Below, piece by piece: positions 56,140 to 64,000 of a DNA stretch of 64,000 nucleotides; within the stretch, counting starts at the first letter, position 1; every line of letters begins with the position of its first letter. The notes beneath the pieces are model-generated. The model searched no databases. It saw nothing but the letters and a program-made list of their open reading frames with translations, and was not told where the DNA came from. A program made the position numbers and the translations under genes. This DNA is from Dallia pectoralis (taxonomy: Eukaryota > Chordata > Actinopteri > Esociformes > Umbridae). The stretch is from positions 3,370,622 through 3,434,621 of the forward strand of contig CM055742.1 of the NCBI GenBank assembly GCA_029465975.1, read 5' to 3'.

Positions 56140-57235
56140 AGGTCGTGAGCCAGGAAGCAGCATCTCTCACATCCAGTTCAGAGTGGCCTAGCCTGAGTCG
56201 CGCTAACGACCGCTATATCGCCCGCGATATCGTCACGGTTTCATCATTAATCAATTCACTACGACCTCACAGATGAAACTAATTGCATCAGCCGGCCCAT
56301 TGTATCCATAATCTGGGCTTTAATGGGCTGCGTGTCTCCTCCCCAAGTGCCAACCTACCTCCCTACGAAGAGCGCTGCCTCGCGTTGTAAGCCCGCCGGC
56401 GTGGCAACGAGGCCGTCCGGTGCGCGCGGGGGAAACAGGGCGTCGTTTGGAGCTCGTCGGATGCTGTGATGTCAGAGGCGGCAGGGAAACTGGTGAAAGG
56501 AGGAGAGGCGAGGCTGCAATCTCCCGTTTGACCCATTTATTGGAGAACGACGAAAAGACAAAACCTCTCGGAAGGTGATTAACATAAGCTTCCACGTTCC
56601 ATATTTAATAGAGAGACATGCAGCAATTACGGCGCTGTGATACACACACACAGACGCGACCATTGTAGATGGAATTAAACAGTAGTGCTCAGATTTTAGA
56701 ACACAACAAGTCTCGCAGACAGAACGGATTGATGAATTACCATACTTGTCTTTTCTGATTCCGTGTAACAAAATCAGACTGACACGCTGGTTGTGGTTTG
56801 ATGAGAAAGAGTGAGAGCGAGAGCGAGAGAGAGAGAGAGGCTTCAGGCCTCTGCCTGGTGTTGCAGAGATCAATGTCGCCCCCTAGTGAGCAGTTTCGGT
56901 ACTCTGTGTCAGATGGTCATGATGAAGTCTCACCATAAAGCCACGGTGGTTTTCCAGTTTCCCTGTCGTGACGTTTAAGATACAGTCTGCCAGGAAGGGA
57001 ACTTTCCCTGTATCAAACAAGCTCAAAGACACCTTTTATACATGGCTCTGATAAAGCAGAGCCACAACAGTGCCCCCTGGCTGTTGTCCCTGTAGTATAC
57101 GATCAGGTCTAATATAACTGCTTTGAAAAGACAAACGCATATGGTGTCTTTGACTGACGGCCCATAAACTATGTTTGATGGTCGGCTGAAGGCGCTACAC
57201 ACGCGCAAGTGTGATTCGTTGACAGCGAAACACAC
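56140..57235. other. Intergenic single-copy sequence
   Basis: No gene recognised. 56215-56330 has AT-rich homeodomain-like sites (cattaatcaattcac, taattgcatcag) and could be a conserved non-coding element. A short (GA)n tract lies at 56809-56840. Confidence 0.45.
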
Positions 57236-57239
57236 ATGC

Positions 57240-57880
57240 AGGTCTCTGGGTTGAGCTAGGATGTGGATGAGTTTGGATGATGGTTGAGCTAGTTGTGTGA
57301 GCTGGGATGAGAGTTGAGATAGATGTGTGAGTTAGGATAAGAGTTGAGATAGATGTGTGAGTTGGGATGAGGTTTGAGTTAGCCATGTGAACTGGGACGA
57401 GAATTGAGCTAGCTGTGTGATTTGGGATGAGAGTTGAGCTAGCTGCGTGAGTTGGGATGAGAGTTGAGATAGATGTGTGAGTTGGGATGAGAGTTGAGAT
57501 AGATGTGTGAGTTGTGATGAGGTTTGAGTTAGCCATGTGAACTGGGATGAGGTTTGAGTTAGCCATGTGAACTGGGATGAGGTTTGAGTTAGCCATGTGA
57601 ACTGGGACGAGAATTGAGCTAGCTGTGTGATTTGGGATGAGAGTTGAGCTAGCTGCGTGAGTTGGGATGAGAGTTGAGATAGATGTGTGAGTTGGGATGA
57701 GAGTTGAGATAGATGTGTGAGTTGTGATGAGGTTTGAGTTAGCCATGTGAACTGGGATGAGGTTTGAGTTAGCCATGTGAACTGGGATGAGGTTTGCGTT
57801 AGCCGTGTGAGCTGGGATGAGGTTTGAGTTAGCCGTGTGAGCTGGGATGAGGTTTGAGTTAGCCATGTGAGCTGAGATAA
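57240..57880. repeat. 30-bp minisatellite with 210-bp higher-order period (~21 copies)
   Basis: Unit gatgaggtttgagttagcca plus tgtgaactgg with several subtypes. The ordered run of subtypes starting at 57391 (actgggacgagaattgagct) recurs at 57601, seven units later, so a block of seven monomers was duplicated as a unit. Confidence 0.93.
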
Positions 57881-58985
57881 TGGTTAGTAGGAGTAGGAGG
57901 GGAGAAGACGGGCAGAGACGGAGGAAGAGATCGGGAGAGGATGAGAAAGAACTGAGACAGCTAACATTACAGGACTTCAGAGTGTCCTCTTGAATGAGCG
58001 TATCTGGTCTGCCACTGGTGACATTGGGAGCGCACGCATTCCAGTGACGTGACGGTCCCGCACAAGATAGAGTCCACTGAGTCACCTCAGGCCCTCTTCC
58101 TGGTAGGTCGGGCGGGTGTATATATAATACATCTAAATAAATGGCCTCAGCGGTGAGTAACTGTCCCCGTCGGGGAGATGCAGACGGCAGGGTCTGACAG
58201 AGTGTTGCTTTTCCTCCGCGAGCACGGTGACGCCGAAGACGAGCTGTCCGAGGTCCCTGAACTACCTTCCGTGGCACAACGCGACAGATCCACATTACAG
58301 GCCCTGCCAGGCACGGTGGAAAGACAGGCGTGAGGCCGCGTGCGGAGAGGAGCTGTCCCTGGGTCTGGAACGAGCAGTCCGCTTGATATCAGAAGGCTCA
58401 GATCATAGAACCGTCGAGTCACAAACCACCACCACCCCCCGCCCCCCCGCGCAAACACAGAGGGCTCTCCGGTATGTGAGCAGAGAACCCATGGGCCCCG
58501 TGGCTACGCCCCTAGTTCTGGCTTCATGCACATGTGTGTCTCCACGCCAGAGACCGGGGTTCAATACCCGGCCGGGTGGTACCCCAATGTCACACGTTCG
58601 TCTGTCCATCCGCCAGCGAATCACACCAAGACAAGTGAGCATCGCCTCTCGCCATGTCCAATCACACATGGCGTGTCCGAATGCCACTTTCCTATTGAAC
58701 CTGATCGCACGCTGGTCTGTTCACACAGGGCAGATTTCTCTCCTTTGGCTTTTGAGTCAATTTGACAGGAGTATTGGGTTGACATACCACTGAAAATACC
58801 AGAGCAGATGGCCGTAAGGGGGGAGGAGGTTTGATCACTACGCTGGGAAAATGGCCCTCTCCCGGTGAAGTCCTGGTGGCAGTATGACCACACAGTCCAG
58901 TTAGAAATATGATTAATCAAATGAGAATTATGGGAAGGGTAATCAATAATTAGGATGATGTTAATGATGATTAGGAGAATTATAA
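57881..58985. other. Intergenic single-copy sequence
   Basis: No gene recognised. Frames of 79-188 codons overlap on both strands in a fairly CpG-rich stretch and show no domain I know. Confidence 0.5.
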
Positions 58986-58989
58986 GGAT

Positions 58990-59745
58990 TGTGATTAAGG
59001 ACTGGGGGGACGGTAATGATTAGGATTAAGGTAATGATTAGGATTAGGATCATTATTAGGATTAAGGTAATGATTAGGATTAGGATCATTATTAGGATTA
59101 AGGTAATGATTAGGATTAGGATCATTATTAGGATTAAGGTAATGATTAGGATTAGGATCATTATTAGGATTAAGGTAATGATTAGGATTAGGATCATTAT
59201 TAGGATTAAGGTAATGATTAGGATTAGGATCATTATTAGGGTTAGGGTAATGATAAGGATCATGATTAGGATTAAGGTAATGATTAGGATCATTATTAGG
59301 ATTAAGGTAATGATTAGGATTAGAATCATTATTAGGATTAAGGTAATGATTAGGATTAGGATCATTATTAGGATTAATGTAATGATTAGGATTAGGATCA
59401 TTATTAGGATTAAGGTAATGATTAGGATTAGGATCATTATTAGGATTAAGGTAATGATTAGGATCATGATTAGGATTAAGGTAATGGTTAGGATAATGAT
59501 TAGGATCATGATTAGGATTAAGGTAATGATTAGGATCATGATTAGGATCATGATTATGATTAAGGTAATGATTAGGATCATGATTAGGATTAAGGTAATG
59601 ATTAGGATAATGATTAGGATCATGATTAGGATTAAGGTAATGATTAGGATCATGATTAGGATCATGATTAGGATCATGATTAGGCTTATGATTAGGCTTA
59701 TGATTAGGCTTATGATTAGGATAATGCTTAAGATAAGGATGACTG
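58990..59745. repeat. 36-bp repeat built of TTAGGA-like hexamers
   Basis: Unit aaggtaatgattaggattag plus gatcattattaggatt. Within it GATTAG/TTAGGA hexamers repeat, resembling degenerated vertebrate telomere repeat TTAGGG; the true TTAGGG form occurs once or twice near 59240. Towards 59640-59740 the unit collapses to 12-18-bp steps. Confidence 0.93.
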
Positions 59746-60170
59746 TTTGAATGATTAATAGGATACGGTTGATTGCGATGGCGTTGATGGTGAGTGTTTT
59801 TAAACAGAGAGGATGTTCTGCTAAAATAAAATCCCCCGCCACTGTGCTGGAGTGTATCGACACGTCTGCTGGTGAATAATTCCACCTCCAGGTCACCATA
59901 TCGAGAAATCAGGCCAAGCTTCACGCTATAAACGGCTCGACAGTGAATTTATAGCGCTCACCTCCGTTCGCCTCTCTGGTATTGTTAGGTTAAAGGGATA
60001 AATCACCCAATGCCAATTAGCATTAGAAAAATACAACAAACCCTGGCACACATTTTCCACAGAGCGCGTACGGGGTAAGGAGCCCATGTGTCATTTTGGA
60101 GTTGGGGTAAACTATATCTCCTAAAGCAGTGATTGTGACAGTATGGGCAGTGGTTCTCTATTTACACACA
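59746..60170. other. Intergenic single-copy sequence
   Basis: No gene or notable structure seen. Confidence 0.5.
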
Positions 60171-60174
60171 CTTA

Positions 60175-60273
60175 CAGGCACACACACACACACACACACA
60201 CACTCTCACACACACACGCGCACACACCTGGAAAGCAGAGGCCTGTGTTTGTGTGTGTGTGTGTGTGTGTGTG
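60175..60273. repeat. (CA)n then (GT)n: inverted dinucleotide tracts
   Basis: CA tract 60175-60227 and GT tract 60247-60273 separated by about 20 bp; their complementary sequence can form a hairpin. Confidence 0.9.
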
Positions 60274-60401
60274 GTAAATCCCTCCATAGCTCTGCACCAT
60301 CAGGCTTCTGCTTACCAGGTGGCACAGACAGTTTGATTGACACTGAGTATAGGCTTTTCCTCTGTCCAAAAGAGAGGTTATGAAGGTATCTGACAGGGGA
60401 C

Positions 60402-60660
<259 letters not shown>

Positions 60661-61240
60661 GTTGTATGATGAAACATTAACAAAAGGACGTAATGAGGTC
60701 AGAAATGGGCGTTTATATTTGATATCCTGGCTCATTCAGAACTCACCCGCTCCATTTCCAGACCATTTCAGTCCAATATTGTTTTGTTACGTGGTCTGCA
60801 TGCTAGCCTGTCATTGATCTCTTATGGTTTGTCTGTCTGTGTGTGTGTGTGTGTGTGTGAGGAATTGTGCGTGTAATGGGTGTCAAGGGACCGTGTTTGT
60901 TAGCGGATAGCTAATGTCTCAAGCTACAGTGTAAATGCGGGTTGAATTCTATATTCAACGTCTGTCAAGGAGAGAAAAACGTCGATAAATTAATGGAAAA
61001 ACGTCTGCCATCTCACAAATTTACGAATAGACGTTTGCTCCCTTGAACATATGTAAAAAACTGATGTTAGATTGCGAGAGGTTGTTGAATGTAATGGCCG
61101 TGCTAAAGAAGTGTTTGAGTGTGTGTGTGTGTGTTTCATTTCTTGTTACATGACTCAAATATAACCACATAACTTTTATCAACCTCTCTTACATTAGTAC
61201 TGGGCACAAGCTGTTTTTAAAGGCAAAAGACCAAAGAACA
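60661..61240. other. Intergenic single-copy sequence
   Basis: No gene recognised; short (GT)n stretches at 60836-60860 and 61116-61134. Confidence 0.5.
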
Positions 61241-61400
61241 AGCAATAACGACGTGGCTGAGAAAAACATCTCGAGATGGAGGAAGAAACCTAGAGAAGAG
61301 ACAGGCTTCGGGGGGCGTGGTCGGTCACCTTCTGGCTGTGCCCGGCTGAGATTACGCAAGCACATGGCCTTTTCAAGCCAGATTCTTCATCCACACATTC
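61241..61400 (+). repeat. Old interspersed repeat of salmonid/pike type
   Basis: gaaacctagagaagagacag, then gtggtcggtcaccttctggctgtgcccggctgagattac in outline, recalls an abundant salmonid repeat containing 'acctagagaggaaccaggct' and 'cttctggctgtgccgggtgg'. The match is from memory and the copy is diverged. Confidence 0.45.
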
Positions 61401-61920
61401 AGATGACTAGTTGGTCGAAAAAACACATTCCTCTGAGGTAAATGGAAATGTCAGTTGGCAGTTCATGCAGGCAGTTCAAAAATAATCACAATCATTAGAG
61501 AGGTTGCAAAAAAGTCAACTCCTCTGGAGTGCTTCGGAAATGCCAGAAGACTGTTCATGAACGCGATTTGAAACTGAAGCAAGCGTGTCGCGGTGGGGCG
61601 ACATCCGGGAGTTGTCGGGTTGAATCGAGGACCAGCTGACGAACGTTAAGACGGCGACGTGGACTCGGTGTGAGGCAACTGTGGGGACCGTCTGTGCCAC
61701 CGCCTGACGGAACATAAATGGTGTACGGAGGAACGCAGCCTTTTGCGGAACGGAGGGGTGGCAGGACTGTTCATAACGGCCCTGTTGACTGAGCCTGCAA
61801 TGAAAGGAGGCTGTGAGCTCGATGAGGGGTGGAGAGAGAGAGAACAGGGAGAAAGGAGAAAGGAGGCGGAGAGGGAATGTGGAGCATGGATCCTGTAAGG
61901 TGTGTGGGAGTGGTAATGCT
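61401..61920. other. Intergenic sequence
   Basis: No gene recognised. Apparent frames on the minus strand run into the neighbouring CA tract and are not credible. Confidence 0.5.
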
Positions 61921-61926
61921 AAAAAC

Positions 61927-61928
61927 GC

Positions 61929-61961
<33 letters not shown>

Positions 61962-62058
61962 TACACACAAACACACACACACACAAACACACACACAGAC
62001 ACACACAAACACACACACGCACACACACACAAACACACACACGCACACACACACACAC

Positions 62059-62094
<36 letters not shown>

Positions 62095-62164
62095 CACACA
62101 CACAGACACACACAAACACACACACGCACACACACACAAACACACACACGCACACACACACACA

Positions 62165-62200
<36 letters not shown>

Positions 62201-62212
62201 CATGCACCCACG

Positions 62213-62244
<32 letters not shown>

Positions 62245-62303
62245 AACACACACACGCAAACGCACACACACGCACACACACACACACGCACACACACACA
62301 CTC
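61927..62303. repeat. (CA)n microsatellite with AAACAC and GCACAC variants
   Basis: About 375 bp of CA repeats with frequent single substitutions (cacaaacac, cacgcac, cacatgc). Confidence 0.96.
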
Positions 62304-62383
62304 ACAAGTCATGTAATGCTGACAAGACAACAATCCCAGGTACGACCAATTGCTTTACTTCCATTTGCCCTTCATTGCATCCC

Positions 62384-62515
62384 CATTGTCATCCTATTCC
62401 CTATATAGTACACTACTATAACCAGAGTCCTATGGAGAGATGACACCCTATTCCCTATATAGTACACTACTTTAACCAGAGCTCTATGGGGTGATGACAC
62501 CCGGTTCCTTAGGTA
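62384..62515 (+). repeat. Two tandem copies of a salmonid/pike-type dispersed repeat
   Basis: ccctattccctatatagtac with actactataaccagag recurs about 59 bp later in almost the same form, and a third partial copy follows (acccggttccttaggtagca). This motif is, from memory, very frequent in salmonid genomes. Confidence 0.6.
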
Positions 62516-62639
62516 GCACTCTACTTTAGACTTTTAGACTGAGAGCAAAGTATAATTTGGTACTTAGCCGTCATGTAATTGTCCGCGTGTAATTTGCAGA
62601 AATAATAACCAACAAGAAGACCGTCCATCAGCTGTCAGT

Positions 62640-62817
62640 TGTGGGTGGGTGTGTGGGTTGGTGTGTGTGTGCATGTGTGTGTGCATGTGTGTGCGCGTGT
62701 GTGTGCGTGTGTGGGCGTGTGTGTGTGTGCATGTGTGTGTGCACGTGTGTGCATGTGTGTGTGCATGTGTGTGTGCGTGTGTGTATGCATGTGTGTGTGT
62801 GTGTGTGTATGCATGTG
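62640..62817. repeat. (GT)n microsatellite with GCAT and GCGT variants
   Basis: Imperfect tract alternating gtgtgtgcatgtgtgtgtgc with gtgcgtgt forms. Confidence 0.94.
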
Positions 62818-62949
62818 TCAGGAACATAGTGGCGTGTGTATTAATTACCAGAACGGGACAGGGTCAGTGTTACAGTGCCGCTCCACCGGCTTTCACAGGA
62901 TCACTGGACTTTAAACACACTGCATTAAAGTGTGAGGTCCGCTGTCTTG

Positions 62950-64000
62950 ATGACTGCCTTCACTAATGACACTGACTGCTGTTACTGTGGAGATGACTGG
63001 CTTCACTACAGACACTGACTGCTGTTACTGAGGACATGACTGGCTTCACTACTGACACTGACTGCTGTTACTGAGGAAATGACTGGCTTCACTACTGACA
63101 CTGACTGCTGTTACTGAGGAAATGACTGGTTTCACTACTGACACTGACTGCTGTTACTGAGGAAATGACTGGTTTCACTACTGACACTGACTGCTGTTAC
63201 TGAGGAGATGACTGGCTTCACTACAGACACTGACTGCTGTTACTGAGGAAATGACTGGTTTCACTACTGACACTGACTGCTGTTACTGAGGAAATGACTG
63301 GTTTCACTACTGACACTGACTGCTGTTACTGAGGAGATGACTGGCTTCACTACAGACACTGACTGCTGTTACTGAGGAAATGACTGGCTTCACTACTGAC
63401 ACTGACTGCTGTTACTGAGGAAATGACTGGTTTCACTACTGACACTGACTGCTGTTACTGAGGAAATGACTGGTTTCACTACTGACACTGACTGCTGTTA
63501 CTGAGGAGATGACTGCCTTCACTAAAGACACTGACTGCTGTTACTGAGGAAATGACTGGTTTCACTACTGACACTGACTGCTGTTACTGAGGAAATGACT
63601 GGTTTCACTACTGACACTGACTGCTGTTACTGAGGAGATGACTGGCTTCACTACAGACACTGACTGCTGTTACTGAGGAAATGACTGGTTTCACTACTGA
63701 CACTGACTGCTGTTACTGAGGAGATGACTGGCTTCACTACAGACACTGACTGCTGTTACTGAGAAGATGACTGGCTTCACTACAGACACTGACTGCTGTT
63801 ACTGAGGAGATGACTGGCTTCACTACAGACACTGACTGCTGTTACTGAGAAGATGACTGGCTTCACTACAGACACTGACTGCTGTTACTGAGGAGATGAC
63901 TGGCTTCACTACTGACACTGACTGCTGTTACTGTGAAGATGACTGGCTTCACTACTGACACTGACTGCTGTTACTGAGGAGATGACTGGCTTCACTACAG
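62950..64000. repeat. 43-bp satellite (~24 copies), runs off the window
   Basis: Unit gacactgactgctgttactg plus aggaaatgactggtttcact plus act, with two main subtypes (gaggaaatgactggtttcac and gaggagatgactggcttcac) that alternate in blocks. The array continues past the window end. Confidence 0.96.

Noticed and set aside
57195..58295. 366-codon minus-strand frame with HMANSNLIP repeats
   Set aside because: Mostly the 30-bp minisatellite read in one frame; the non-repetitive ends show no domain and no splice context.

Overview
The window is vertebrate nuclear DNA, almost certainly from a teleost fish. It carries a spliced delta-2 protocadherin gene with short conserved cytoplasmic exons, intron-containing tRNA-Ile(UAU) genes, fish-type DNA transposons and abundant (CA)n repeats. 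Interspersed fragments at 61.24-61.40 kb and 62.38-62.51 kb resemble repeats I know as abundant in salmonids and pike, so Protacanthopterygii (perhaps an Esox-like fish) is my inference, not a proof.

Region 1 (1-28510) is a tandem array with a period of about 1.24 kb. Each unit holds (a) a tRNA-Ile(UAU) gene with a 20-nt intron, (b) a second tRNA-Ile-like gene that has lost most of its D-arm and has anticodon AAT, and (c) a ~0.92-kb internally deleted Tc1/IS630-type transposon with ~25-bp terminal inverted repeats and a 73-codon fragment of transposase DNA-binding domain. Twenty-three tRNA-Ile positions are visible and about 20 look structurally intact. The array changes orientation twice: inside a 500-N gap (6916-7415), and within sequence at about 17835-17855. 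A second 500-N gap (28511-29010) ends it.

Region 2 (29011-53057) is pcdh10 on the minus strand: exon 1 at 53057-50493 (signal peptide, six cadherin repeats, membrane segment, CM1), exon 2 at 48089-48031, exon 3 at 46745-46642 (CM2), exon 4 at 30219-29669 (WIRS motif, His/Gln tract, stop). All junctions have GT/AG ends and agreeing phases; the joined product is 1092 aa. The last intron (~16.4 kb) is full of minisatellites and contains a non-autonomous LTR retrotransposon (30855-33669) with a 5-bp target duplication, inserted into a 33-bp minisatellite.

Region 3 (53058-64000) is the pcdh10 5' flank and distal intergenic DNA: a 1.4-kb array of 9-bp repeats, a 30-bp minisatellite with a 210-bp higher-order period, a 36-bp repeat built of TTAGGA-like hexamers, (CA)n/(GT)n tracts and a 43-bp satellite running off the window end. 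I recognise no gene there.

The only clear protein-coding gene is pcdh10, a homophilic adhesion receptor whose tail recruits the WAVE actin regulator. The most unusual part is the tRNA/transposon composite array.
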